64,000 nt of DNA from Charina bottae. Lineage: Eukaryota > Chordata > Lepidosauria > Squamata > Charinaidae. The stretch spans positions 2,502,001-2,566,000 of the forward strand of contig JALMGJ010000014.1 in assembly GCA_023362775.1 (NCBI GenBank), given 5' to 3'. The notes under the pieces are model-generated. The model did no database searches, had not been told where the DNA came from, and worked only from the letters and a program-made list of their open reading frames with translations. Shown piece by piece: positions 33,011 through 44,974 of this stretch. The position numbers were made by a program, and so were the translations under genes. How positions within the stretch are numbered: the first letter of the stretch is position 1; each line of letters opens with the position of its first letter.

Positions 33011-34864
33011 GTGTTTTCCCTTCTCTCTCTCTCCTATAACCCACGGAGTTAAGCCAAAGCCAGTTTGAGTTGCTTTCTAATGCTTTCTTTCCTTCCTGGG
33101 CTTAACGTGTGTTTTTGTAACTTTCGCCGCATAGTTTCTCCATGGTCATCTCTTGGCTGTCCACGCCTGCCTATAAAGATAAGACCGCCAGAAGCAACTC
33201 CAAAGATTATGGCTTTCAGTACCCTCCTTGTGGGCTGCCATGGATCTTTGGATGGCCCCTAATGCCTGTTCTAGCAGTTCTCCATGGAGACATTTTGAAC
33301 GTGCATCAGGTCTACCCTGTGTGTATGTGTCCTTTGTGAAAAGGGAGGTCAGCAACTAGCAGTTCGTATGCCAGATCTGCCCACTGCCACTGAATGGGAG
33401 CAGCAAGCTGTCCTCTCCTCTTGCCAGTCAAGAAAGGAAAGCAGGCAACGGAGCAAACTGTGCCTGTAGTGACAAAACAATTGGGAGGGATTGATTTTGT
33501 TTCAGGCCCTGGCCTGACATGCAACATGTCCATTTGCCATAGGCTTACTCTGACTGAGCCTTTGCAAGCATGCGAGGAGATAAACTGTTTATGTCCCAAG
33601 CGTGGGGAAAATTTGAAAAGCTGTTATTCTATCTTTGGCTTGTTTTGAGTCTTTGCAAGAGAGGGAGAAAATGTTTTGTTGCATCTCTTTTGTTTGCAGT
33701 GGTGTCTCTTACCTTATCAAAGGAAGGAGGCCTCAATGCTGCAAAGAAAGCTAATTTCTTAATCTTTTGCTGCCAGGCTCTGTGCCGACAAAACAACAAA
33801 GCTCCAACCTGCAAGGGCTTGGACGCATGTTTGTGTGATGGCATGACATCGGAATCTGGAGAAAAAGTATCTCTCCTGGGGGCTGATTCCACCTCTGGGT
33901 AATTTTATGACCACAAAGCCACTCATAATTCTTTCAGATTATCTCCTTCCAGGATTAAAGGGGGTGGGGAGCAAGGGACTGATCCGTACATATCCACTGC
34001 ATGCTCTGGAAGGGATATGGCCAAGGGAGACCATTAGTCTGTCCTCACCTCTCTCTATGTAGGAACACTAAGGCAGTTCCCTCCCCCAAGACATTTTCCG
34101 TCTTCATTTATTTCTGAGGTTTCCATTACAGACTCCACAAGCACCAATCTGTCTGCAGATACCACCTTTGGTGCCTGCCAGAATTCCTGTCCCTCCAGGT
34201 TCTTTTTCGCAAATAGAGTCCTTAAACCAAACAAGAAGTAGAAAAGGAAGTTAGGATGCATAGAAAATAAATACATTGGTTTGCTGCAGCCATGTCTCTC
34301 GGTTGGATGTGTGCTTACTCATGCAGAAAACCCAGAAGGGCCCTTGTTCCTGTTTTGCCTGCCTCCAGTGTTAAAATCTCACGTCCGAAAAGTTTTTGCC
34401 CACTGTGGATGTAATCGATTGGTGCATTATCCCTGGTCTGATTACAGTGGGGGTACATAAATTTTCAGAGTTGACTGTCCACCATCGATCAATAACTCAA
34501 CCCTAACCCATTGGGTGCTAAAAAAAGGACGAGACAGCCAAAGTAAGTGGATATAATAGATCGGTGTGGGAAACTCATGGGCAGGCAAAAATGTTTTGGT
34601 GGGCAAAAAAGGAACAAGAGCCCAGAGAAATTACAAATAAGATGGGAGTGGTAACGAGAGACTGGTAGAGCACAGAGGATTGTGGGAAATATCCTCCTTC
34701 ATTTTCCTTCTGGTAAAAGTAGGACTATCGAATCAGGTTGCAAAAATAGGAACAGCCACTAGGTGGAATAAAGAGGTAGACTTCTCCTTGTTACCACCTA
34801 CAGGACAGTAGTACTTGTGATTTTTCCAACCCAGATCTGAGAACTCTAGGTAAAAAGGTACAGT
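33011..34864. other. Intronic stretch, nothing recognised
   Basis: GC content is a little above its neighbours and several 60-110 codon frames overlap on both strands. None shows a family match or splice context. Confidence 0.4.
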
Positions 34865-34947
34865 ACTGTCCACATTTATTTATTTATTTTATTTTCTATC
34901 CCGCCTCTATTATTCTTATAAATAACTCAAGGTGGCGAACATACCTA
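34865..34947 (-). mobile_element. Squamate MIR-like SINE, 3' part, split by LINE copy A
   Basis: 'ctatcccgcctctattattcttataaataactcaaggtggcgaacatac' is the 3' part of the SINE whose remaining sequence resumes at 35800 ('ctaatactccttcctcctcc'). The join is interrupted by simple repeats and LINE copy A. Confidence 0.7.
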
Positions 34948-35108
34948 TTTTATATTTTATATTTTATATTTTATATTTTATATTTTATATTTTATATTTT
35001 ATATTTTATATTTTATATTTTATATTTTATATTTTATTTTATTTTATTTTTAGATTAGATTAGATTAGATTAGATTAGATTAGATTAGATTAGATTAGAT
35101 TAGATTAG
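34944..35108. repeat. (TTTTATA)n then (GATTA)n at the 3' end of LINE copy A
   Basis: A 7-bp unit repeats about 13 times (34946-35038), followed by TTTTA units and a 5-bp GATTA unit repeated about 11 times (35052-35108). The pentamer lies directly at the LINE 3' end and probably grew from its tail. Confidence 0.93.
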
Positions 35109-35800
35109 TCACCGCCCATCTCCTCCCACTGGAGGGACTCTGGGCGGTTTACAACAGCATAATCAATAAAACAATAAATTACAATATACACATTACAACA
35201 TATAAAATACAAATTACAGCTAAAAATAAATATAAATAAAAAATGAAATCCAATGGCTGATGATCTAACTCAGTCCTTGTATGTGACGAGCACTCTAGGG
35301 CACTAGCCATCCCCAACCATGCCTACTCCTCTCCTCGCCCCAAGCCAGGTGGCAGAGCCAGGTCTTCAGATTCCTCTGGAAGGCCAGGATTGGTTGGGCC
35401 AACCTCACCTCCGGGGGTAGGATGTTCCAGAGGGCGGGAGCTACTGCAGAGAAGGCCTGCCTCCTGGACCCCGCCAACCAGAGTTCTCTTACCGACAGGG
35501 TCCGCAACATGCCCTCTCTGCGAGATCGGGTGGGACGGGTAGATGTAATGGGGAAGAGGCGGTCCCTCAGGTAACCTGGCCCCATGCCATGTAGGGCTTT
35601 AAATGTGACAACCAACACCTTGAATTGGACCCGGAAGCAAACTGGCACCCAATGCAGCTCACGTAATAAAGGTGTTATATGTGCCCTTCTAGGGACACCA
35701 AACATGGCCCGTGCAGCTGCATTCTGGACCAGCTGTAGCTTCCAGATACTCTTCAGGGGCAGCCCCATGTAGAGCGCATTGCAATAGTCTATATGGGATA
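35108..35800 (-). mobile_element. CR1/L2-clade LINE 3' end with RT C-terminus, copy A
   Basis: The minus strand is open for 157 codons (35768-35295) and reads KLQLVQNAAARA, HITPLLRELHWVPV, FKVLVVTFKALHGMGPGYLR, FSAVAPALWNILPPEVR and NLKTWLCHLAW. This is the C-terminal end of the reverse transcriptase domain of CR1/L2-type non-LTR elements, past the catalytic YADD. The preceding IDYCNALYMGLPL block is also present. The 3' UTR end 'gggcggt..' abuts long simple repeats. The element sits inside a SINE (see 34865-36320). Confidence 0.9.
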
Positions 35801-36320
35801 CTAATACTAATACTCCTTCCTCCTCCTATTTTCCCCACAACAACCCTGTGAGGTGAGTTGGGCTGAGAGAGAGTGACTGGCCCAAGGTCACCCAGCCGGC
35901 TTTCATGCCTGAGGCGGGACTAGACCTCTCAGTCTCCTTGTTTGCCATTGGCTCCTTCCTAGGGCTGAGAGAGAGTGATTGGCCCAAGGTCACCCAGCCG
36001 GTTTTCATGCCTGAGGCGGAACTAGAACTCTCAGTCTCCTGGTTTCCCATTGGCTCCTTCCTAGGGCTGAGAGACATGGACTGGCCCAAGGTCACCCAGC
36101 TGGCTTTCATGCCTAAGGCGGGACTCGAACTCTCAGTCTCCTGGTTTGCCATTGCCTCCTTCCTAGGGCTGAGAGAGAGTGACTGGCCCAAGTTCACCCA
36201 GCTGGCTTTCATGCCTAAGGTGGGACTAGAACTCTCAGTCTCCTGGTTTCCTATTGGCTCCTTCCCAGGTCTGAGAGAGAGTGACTGGCCCAAGGTCACC
36301 CAGCTGGCTTTCCTGCATCA
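35800..36320 (-). mobile_element. Squamate MIR-like SINE with a five-fold amplified internal module
   Basis: It contains 'ttccccacaacaaccctgtgagg' followed by five copies of a 102-bp unit that matches the single-copy interior of the SINE at 17026-17262. The tRNA-derived end seen there ('ccttaaccatgacacca') is missing. Confidence 0.85.
35861..36320. repeat. 102-bp tandem repeat derived from a SINE, 4.5-5 copies
   Basis: Units start at 35861, 35963, 36065, 36167 and 36269, exactly 102 bp apart. They differ by about 5-12% from each other. Because 102 is a multiple of three, the same frame continues. On + a 142-codon frame (35905-36333) repeats a 34-residue unit with ESDWPKVTQ and LELSVSW. On minus a 157-codon frame repeats a 34-residue unit with VTLGQSLSLSPRKEP. 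There is no start or splice context and no known protein match, so coding is not claimed. Confidence 0.93.
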
Positions 36321-36337
36321 CCATGGCATTTGAGAGC

Positions 36338-36451
36338 CTCCAAACCAGTGTTTTTCAATCTTGGTGACTTTAAGATGGCTGGCTGGGGAATTCTGGGAGT
36401 TGAAGTCCACCCGTCTTAAAGTTGCCAAGTTGGAAAAACACTGCTCTAAAC
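36338..36451. mobile_element. 98-bp palindromic hAT MITE
   Basis: Element 36346-36443 opens CAGTGTTTTTCAATCTTGG and closes CCAAGTTGGAAAAACACTG. Flanks CTCCAAAC and CTCTAAAC match at 7 of 8 and fit the hAT target consensus. The interior 'ggggaattctgggagttgaag' is the common amniote motif of this family. Immediately follows the 102-bp array. Confidence 0.88.
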
Positions 36452-37859
36452 ATTCCCAATGTTTGCACTGGTCCACAGAGGTAAATCACTTTAATCATTT
36501 CTGTCCCATCTTCTTTTTCCCAAGGAATTCAAGGTGCCCTAAAGGGTCCCCCCCCATCCTTTTTATCCTCACAACTCCATGAGGTGGATTAAGTGAAGAG
36601 ATGCTGATGGGATCAAGGTTCCGGAATGGTATCTGGTTGGAAATAAGATGCTAGTCTAAACAGACCTTTGATTGATGGACTGTATTCCTTAGTGTTGCAC
36701 TTTTCTTTCTTTTCAGCTTTGTAACACTTCATATTGATTTTTATATTGGGATTTACAGTGCGATGTGCAGAGCCTTTTGACTGAAAGTCATTCTAAATAA
36801 AAGATAGGCACAGGACCACAGAAATGGATGCAACACAGATGTGTTGGGACTGCAACTCCAGAATTCTTGGCCACCATTGATAATTATATCTGGGAATGGA
36901 CCTTCAGCTAATGAAACAGTGCTAACAAGGGAGTCAAAGGCTTCCCAGAACAGGTCAGCTCAGTCATCCTGATTGCAGCATTCTGGAGTAGCTGAAATAG
37001 TTGGCTGTCATATCAAGGCATCCTTGTAGGATGCAACAAAGCCATCAGTCTCCTTGGCCAGACCTGGCATTCCAAGATGGGCACAGCTAGCACACTAGTC
37101 ATAGCTTTGCAAATGTGCTCTTGGTCACCCCCAAAAACCTGAGGATCTGGTTCAGGAGAGAAGAGCCAAATTACAAACTTGAGTCTGCAAGAGAAATGCA
37201 AAATCTAATGTGAGTTGAATTCCTGCTACTCATTCTGCTCTCACTAACCAAGAACATCTGCTGGATTAGGCAAAGTCCCAACTGTTTCTCCTTCTTCCAA
37301 TCCATTAGCAACACCAGACCTTTCACACTAAGCTTTGCATCATTCCTCTGTTTTTGTCTTAGCGTGTTGTGCAAAGGCAGCCGTTGGGGTTGGCAGACTG
37401 TGATTTGTGGCTTGGCATGCTGTCTGAATATAGTCAATAGTGATTTATTCAATAAACCATGGTTAAGCACACCACAGCTTGGTGTGATATGGGAATCAGT
37501 TATTTTATAGTTGGAACAGCTGGAGAGACAGCCTGATTTGCTAAAAAGCTGTTCTCAACGGAGATCAGAATATCAACAGTCTAATTTGATATAAAGTAGC
37601 TTCCTATGACCTGTGGAAGGTGGCTTATAATTTATGACCTAAAATATGGCTAGAGCTCAGTAGCAGAGCATATACATGTCACATTTTAAAGTTGCTTATC
37701 AGCAGTTTACATACCTTTTAAAATGCAATAAAATACAACTGCTAATAAGAATATCTAAAAGATTGTATTGAACTAATGTCTATTATTCTACAGCAAAAGC
37801 AATAAACCATCAGCGTTGTCAAGATCTGCAGTAATACAGTCCTGTAGATGGATGTCCAC

Positions 37860-38009
37860 CAGGGGGGTCCAAAAAGTCGAGATGGCAGCCATAATCATGC
37901 AGTTGAATCCTCCCCCTTTTTTACATGTGTCATGAATGTAATTTGTGTAAAAAGGAGTGTGTCAATCACACAGTTGTGGCCACCATCTGGACTTTTTTGA
38001 ACCCCTTCT
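37860..38009. mobile_element. Short DNA-transposon-like element with long inverted ends
   Basis: 'ggggggtccaaaaagtcgagatggc' at the left mirrors 'gccaccatctggacttttttgaacccc' at the right, with a few mismatches. About 150 bp. No convincing target duplication was found, so the superfamily is open. Confidence 0.6.
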
Positions 38010-38486
38010 TGTAGACAAGGCATCCACAATATGAAGAAACTCCTGTGAAATGCAGATTTTTTCCCCCCAAACAATAACTCCCGTAAGCCATTGCTATTGC
38101 CCAGGCTGGCAGGGAACTGATTGCAGTTGAAGTCTTAAACATCTGGAAGACACTGAGTTGCCTATACAGCTATAACCCTCCAGAGCTAAATAGATCCATC
38201 TCCTGTGTTCAGATGGGTATGCATGGATATAAAAGCGTAAATGCAGAAGTATTTTAAGAAAATGATGTGTCCAGAAATAAACTAACAAGTCAAGGAAGAG
38301 GGAGTTCCCATATATGGGGAATGTAGAAAATAACAAAGATGACCTTGATGGAGATAGGCAAGATCTGTTATCAAAGCAACAAGGGGAAAACATACCTTAA
38401 GTCCAAAACAAGCAGAAAATATGTGGAAGCAGTTCAGAGAGACACCTCCCTAATTCACATGAGTATAAGAAGGGGATGAGGTATAG

Positions 38487-38592
38487 CACAATGAGACTTG
38501 CAAGATTCTGTTATTACAGCTACTCTCAATAAAAGTAGTTTTAGCCTTCCTGTGGAGTTGATTCCTGGTCTGGTCTACCTGGTGGGGCTGAC
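38487..38592 (+). mobile_element. LTR-like 3' fragment, second subfamily
   Basis: 'gacttgcaagattctgttattacag', 'tcaataaaagtag', then 'cctggtctggtctacctgg' and 'ggggctgaca'. It has the same layout as copies 1-4 with different spacing. It matches the piece at 12796-12890 in reverse. Confidence 0.68.
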
Positions 38593-41500
38593 AAGGAAAG
38601 AGTAATATGAGGAACGTGGGGAATAAACCTAGAAAACATTGAAAAATGCATTGAGTGATTGTGCAAATGCAATCTTCTCCATTTTTCTATTTCTCTCTGG
38701 GCATTGCAGACTGCCGTCTGGGGCAAGTGCTCTGAATTATTAACATTGTAATTAATAATAGAATTGGGTCTGAGCCATCCCATTCAAATTCAGCTCCGAT
38801 ACAGCGGAAATCCCAGTGCAACAAATTCTGACAGCCAGTTTTCCTTACCTGTTAGAAGCTCTCTTATTCTCTGCTGAAAGACCACACATGAAAGACTGGA
38901 TTATAACCAAGGTTCTGGTCTTCTCTAGTAGATTTCAGTTCTGTCCTTTGACAATGACACCGTCTCAACTGAATAATGTGTATTATTTATATTCTATTAT
39001 ATGTTATTACATACTACTAGTAATAGTAATTGTAAAGCTACTGCTGTTGTTGCAGCTTAAGCAGAAGGAAGTCTTTCCTCTTCAGCTGTTGATCAACCAA
39101 GACCACACTGACATACAGCTTACTCCCTTGGTGGAAAGAGTTGTAGTTGGCGCCATTTTGAGCAGAGAACAGCTGGGAAGAAAAGTGATTTACCCTTCCC
39201 TCCTAATTCTCAGATCAGTCTGAATGCACCAGTAGCTAATTTACATGTTTTCCTTAAAAAAAATGTAACAGACTCCTCCCCTTCCCACAGAAGCCTTAAG
39301 GGATTGTGGAACTATCAAATAAAATCATACACAGGACTGGAATTCCTAACCAGGAATGGAAATCGGCTGGAATTTCAGGACCTTGGAGAGCTCTCAGCAA
39401 ACAACTTGTGACTTTCATATGGATTTTTATTGGTGAATTTTCTTAAGCAGCCCCTCACCCCAAATAGTTCTAATGTAGTTAATTTCTTGCTCCCCTGTTT
39501 GGGGTATTCATCCCAAGCAGAGAGGAGGACTATTGGCTTGGACTGTAAGGCTCTTCTTACACCGTTCCCTTCGGTGTTGATGCTCCAACAATGAAAAATG
39601 TGGAGCCCCAGGCTGGAGGGCAATCAGTTCCTTTGGGTGATTACTGTGGCATAACATTTTGGTTCAGAATCTCTGACATATGCCGAGAGCCTGACTTTGA
39701 CCCATCTGTGGCTATCCCCTTGTCATCAAGGCCACAGTCTCATTTGTGGTCTTGTGGCCATCATGATGTCATAAAGGAAAAAGTGAAGTAATGCACTCTT
39801 AGAACAAACTGAACCAGCGTAGGGTGATTAAAAGGTGGGGTTGGATTTATCCTCCATTCAAGCAAAGTACCCTGGGTGTTATCTGGATGGGGACTGTCAC
39901 AAAACCCCATCTAAGCTAGGCTGAGCTTCCTGAAGTTAAAACAGGATAATGGTATAATAAAATAAAGCATCCCCTTGCAGCTCATATCTTCTCGTCTTTG
40001 AAAGTGCCAAGGAAAAGGATTTTTTTCTTTGGATCCTTCTCTGGTTAATAACTTGTTGGGCCTCCAGTAATAACTTTCCCTCTCCTGTTATAGATATTAA
40101 AGCTGCCCTTTTAAAATGGTTAAAAATGGTTAAGCTCCACAAGTCCATCGGTGCCTGGCCAAAATGGCATGGCTCATCTGTCACTGAAGTGTCACTTCTG
40201 CCCCGTCATCTACCCTTCTCGAAAGAGGTGAAAGAGACAGATAACAAATTTGGAACTGCTATAAGACAGAATGGTCCTTTCCAGATAAACACGTGCCTGG
40301 GAAGTGATTGCTCCACAGAACCATGTATACATATAATCACATCTCTTCCTCCCCATCCTTCCACCGGAGTTGAACAGCTTCAGCTCAACACAGAAATGGG
40401 GAAAATTTCTACTGCCAATGGCTTTGTTGCATCAAGGATAATTGGAAGGTGGAGGGGTCTGCTTACAGATAGGTAGATCAAGACACCATTCACCCCCAAT
40501 TTCCCTGTCTGTTATTTCCTTTTCCTCTGTAATCAATAGGCTGTTGGGGATGATCAGGGTCACCCATTCCTCTGGTTTCTCTTTAGAGCATATACATCTT
40601 TCACCCTCCCATTCCTTAACTTATATTTGTCCTGTGTTTGATGCCGCTATTGTAAGATATCCAGTTGATGTTTAAAAAAGGGATGGAATGTTTAAGCAGA
40701 TGGGAGTGTATACGTTGGTGGGTGTGTGCATGTTTGTGTGCAGTCTTATACAAATAGAGTTTGTTGTGGGTAGTGTTTAAGGTGTTCAGTTGGGCACCCA
40801 GAGATCCAGATTCAAATCCACCCTCAGCCATAGAAACTCAATAGGTGACTTTGGGCCAGCCCTTCTCTCTCAGACCAACCTACCTCACAAAATTTTTGTG
40901 GGGGGAAATAGCAAAGAATGCTATGTCGGGTAGCTTGAGCTTCTGAATGACGGGTGAGTTCTAAGCCTAATTAATTAATTAACATATCTGCATGAGGTTT
41001 ATTTGATCAAATAGAATAGTGCTTCCCTGGACAACTGAAGAGTCTCTCGAGACATGGAACAGATGTTGCAAACCATCCTTTTAGTCTATCAGGACTGATT
41101 AATTTGACAAGTTAAATCAATGCACCCGATGGTTGTGTGCTTTTCCCTGGCATGGAGCAAGGGTCAAAGCTCACTGTGTTGACTGCAATAATTCCACTTC
41201 AGTATCTCTGAACTGCAGACAGATGCTTTCTGGCCATCTCTGCATTTGCTATAATGCCAGTCAGAACAAGATATACAGCCTGGATCTCCCAGATAGGAGA
41301 GAAGTAATCAAGGTTGACCTATATGTCAAGTTCAGTTCTGGGTTAATACTTTTCCCCTGCTGAGCAGCAGTCGTGTTCTGCTACCAACACCTGTCCCATT
41401 GAATATGATCACTGACCTTAGCAATCAAATCAAGGATACCAATGACCAGCTGCATACTGTGTCCTAAAAGGTTGTCCCTCTTAAAGAGGTCCCAGCATTG

Positions 41501-43117
41501 GAAGAACTAAAGAGCCTTGGTTGATCCCATCCCTCTTATTCCAGATCTACCAGGGTCACCTCTGGTCCTCCAGAAGAAAAAGTGATATTATGTCCAGGGG
41601 AGAAATATATTCTGTATCATGGATATAGTAAGAAGCAAGGAAGAAGAGCTATTTAGCCTATGAAGATGCTCAGTTACAACCTAGCTATTGCTGAAATGTT
41701 TCACCACGTTGGATAGGTCCTCTGTTTCTCTGACCTCCTGTCTTTAACCCACTAGACAATGTGCTATGTTAGATTTCCTAACGAAGTTGACAGAAATAGC
41801 CATGAGAAAAATCTCTCCTCCAAATCCTTTGCATCGAAATTACTCACTGGCATGAGGGAGAATCATATTACAAGTAGCATCTTCTCGGGAGAAATGTTTG
41901 GAGAACAATTTGCAACACAATCTTCAGAGGTGAAGCTACTCCCCTACTTCTGCAAACCCAATAATTTACCACTGTGATGGCTCTTCCCCTCACTCATTTA
42001 AAAAAAATTGATGTGCTTTTAAAATGCAAAAATAGATTTAGCATCAAACCAGGTTTTCTCGGAGATTGTGCTAAATTTGCTGGGTAAACCATGGAGCGGT
42101 GAAAAGGTTTCCCACCCCATGAATCACCCTCTATCCCCTATGAATAAACACACCCAATGCAAACTCTAACAGAACCAGTGGATCAGAGTTCACCTGAGAT
42201 GTTCAAAAAGAGGTAGTGGACAGTGAACAAATTGCAGATTTTTTTACATTTTAAGCTGGGGTTGGGGAGGGTGGAGGACAGCTTAAAATTTGGACTGGGT
42301 CATCCTTTCCTTCCATTGCAGGATATCCACTAGCTCCTTTCAGAAAATCTTTGAAGGAAGACAGAATTCACTTGTGGTTGCTGAATGCAGCGGGATCATC
42401 CAAAGGTTAATTGTATTTGGTTGCTATTTGGCTGCAAGTTAGCATTAGAGGCAGAAGGGAAGGAAATCTTCTCTGGCAATCAAATCCCATCATCTGATCA
42501 TGGACATGGGGTAGGGGCGGGGGACTGTGGCTTCCTTTGCTACCCAGATCCTTGTACATAGATTGTTAAACTTGTGGTACGTTTGGTGCATTCTTTGGGC
42601 TAGAATTGGTTCCAGCTGGCAGCTAGCAAGATGTTGCTTTTAAACATCTGTCTGTCTGCAGACTGCAAAGACTGTGTGTTTAGCTACTGTATGTGTCAGT
42701 GGAAACTTGATGGAGATAAATAACCCTTCTCTTGAAATCTGTAGCACCTGTGTGTTAGGCAGTATGTGGGCTGTCTTCATTCTAGTGTGGTCTGGCATTG
42801 AGATATATACTGTATATAATGTACTGAAATCAAAAGGGGTGGGCAGCACGTCAACAACCTCTGCTAGGGTTTCTAACTCTCAATCGTTTATCAATATCCA
42901 TGGGTGGTCCAAGGAAATCTGTCACATGAAGTGGGAGGAAGATCTGGTGCTTTTCCCATGCGTTTATCCTGCACACCATTTTTTAGCAGAGGCACCACTT
43001 ACGGGCTAGGGATCCTCTGTGTTGCTTCAGAGGGATTCATGTAACATGACCAGAAGAATTGCAAGCTTTTCCGGAGAGCTAGTATGCAATGAAACTGATA
43101 CTCATAGCAACAGGAGC
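38593..43117. other. Mostly unique intronic sequence
   Basis: Contains one MIR-like SINE (40770-40990). Otherwise no identifiable element; open frames at 40126-40476 and 42674-43009 have no support. Confidence 0.42.
40770..40990 (+). mobile_element. Squamate MIR-like SINE, plus orientation
   Basis: 'gttcagttgggcacccagagatccagattcaaatcc' is the tRNA-like head. It is followed by 'actttgggccagcccttctctctcag' and 'ccaacctacctcacaaaatttttgtgggg', the reverse complements of the blocks in the copies at 28888 and 35800. Confidence 0.75.
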
Positions 43118-43723
43118 GAGAGGCCCTTCGAACAGTCACTCATGCCCTGGTCATCTCCCAGATAGACTATTGTAATGCGCTCTACATGGGGCTACCCTTG
43201 AGGAGCGTCCGGAAGCTTCAGCTGGTTCAAAATGCGGCCGCACGGGCCATTTTAGGTGCCTCAAGATCGGCACATATAACACCTTTGCTCCGTGAGCTGC
43301 ATTGGGTCCCAGTTTGCTTCTGGATTCAATTCAAGGTGTTGGTTATTACCTTTAAAGCCCTACATGGCATGGGTCCAGGTTACCTGAAGGACCGGCTCAT
43401 CCCCGTTCAATCAACCCGTCCCACCCGGTCCTGCAGAGAGGGCACGCTACGAACCCCGTCGGCAATAGAGTTCCTTCTAAGGAGGTGTGCCTTCTCTGCA
43501 GTAGCCCCTGCCCTTTGGAATATTCTTCCCCGGGAAATAAGATCGGCCCCCTCTCTCCTGGACTTTAGAAAAAACTTGAAGACCTGGCTATGTCATCAGG
43601 AGTGGGGAGGGGAGGGGAATAGCCAGTCTTGGGGTTGGCTGGCCCCTTAGACCTGTTTCGACCAGCCTTGTTGATCAGTGGAATAAGATCTACCACTTTT
43701 GGATCAAATTATATGATGCTGTA

Positions 43724-43801
<78 letters not shown>

Positions 43802-43816
43802 ATGTATATGTATATG

Positions 43817-43856
<40 letters not shown>

Positions 43857-43857
43857 G

Positions 43858-43910
<53 letters not shown>

Positions 43911-44069
43911 GTGTATATATATATATATGTAATTTTATATTGTTATTATTGATATTTATTGTTTTAATTCTTTTAAATTTGTTGTGAACCGCCCAGGGTC
44001 CCTCCTTGTGGGGGAGATGGGCGGGATATATATGTAACAAACAAACAAACAAACAAATAAATAAATAAA
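43118..44069 (+). mobile_element. CR1/L2-clade LINE 3' end with RT C-terminus, copy B
   Basis: The reading frame runs from VTHALVISQIDYCNALYMGL through 43186-43650 with LQLVQNAAARAILG, HWVPV, ALHGMGPGYLKDRL and FSAVAPALWNILPREIR to a stop, nearly co-linear with copy A. The 3' UTR has been expanded by a (TATATG)n/(TG)n tract (43722-43930) and then ends with 'ccgcccagggtccctcc..' and an (AAAC)n(AAAT)n tail. 5'-truncated; not autonomous. Confidence 0.9.
43722..43932. repeat. (TATATG)n/(TG)n/(TATG)n tract inside LINE copy B
   Basis: The hexamer repeats for about 130 bp with two GATG interruptions, then (TG)n, (TATG)n and (TA)n. It interrupts the LINE 3' UTR. Confidence 0.95.
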
Positions 44070-44974
44070 CAGATCAGGAGGACTGTCTGTGGTGGCTTAT
44101 CCCAATAGTTTCCTTCCCAAAGCAGCTGCTTTATTTTTCCTAATGATAAGGTCACTTCTGACAATAGCACCAATGAAATGTCTTCTCCATCAGAAGTTGC
44201 ACTGTCAAAATGAGGCAAGTTTGGGATAACTTGGAGTAGATGTTCATACAGAAGATCTCTGAGATGCATTCAGTACTCATACATGACTTTGGGGAGTCAA
44301 AATGTTTTTCTTTGAAGGTTATGTCTTCTGCACCAGTTTTCCAAAGGGTAGCACGTTAGAAAGTTGCAGCAAAACAGCAAAGAATTATGTGGGAACATAA
44401 ACATTGCAATTACTAACTCTTCTTTCTCCCAAACTGCAACAGGGTAAGGTAGCTTTCTCCTTGTTGCATCGTTTAAAAATAATCCTTGGGCCCTGTACAA
44501 TAAATTTCCAATTCTCGCCTCCTTCTTTTTATTTTCTTCTACATTCTCTTTTCTTTACAGTTTACCATGGTCCTTTTTGCTGCTAAATCAGAGCTTTCCT
44601 TGGTACAGTGGAAATAGCAGGATGAGCGTTCTTGTTTTTCTTCTTGAATGAGGACATTCACTGTGATTTAATTCACTGTCAGCCACAAGTCATTTGGCCC
44701 AAGCTCTTAATTATGTCATTGCAGAAAATCGAGTGCTAGGATGGAATGTGACCTTATTTGACCCACAACTTGATTCTTTAAGGTGAATCATTTCAAAGGG
44801 GGGAAAAACCCGGCCATCAAGGCCTTTGTTAACACAGGTAGCTCCAAGGTAGTGATCCATTAGATACCCCTTGTCTCCAGTAGGTAGATTCATGTCATTG
44901 AGTCCTATGAAGCAATTGATCCTTATAGATGCTAGAACTTACTAAGTGCAGATGTTACCTTGTAGGTCACTCAT

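Noticed and set aside
35052..35108. Interstitial telomere repeat
   Set aside because: The unit is the pentamer TTAGA, not TTAGGG, and it sits at a LINE tail.
35295..35768. 157-codon ORF as a host gene
   Set aside because: It is the C-terminal end of a CR1/L2-type reverse transcriptase, with LINE 3' UTR downstream and homologues at 43186 and 50158.
35861..36320. CRISPR-like array of 102-bp units
   Set aside because: A pure tandem repeat without spacers, derived from a SINE core.
43690..44052. 120-codon YIYIYI ORF
   Set aside because: Translation of (CATATA)n inside the LINE 3' UTR.
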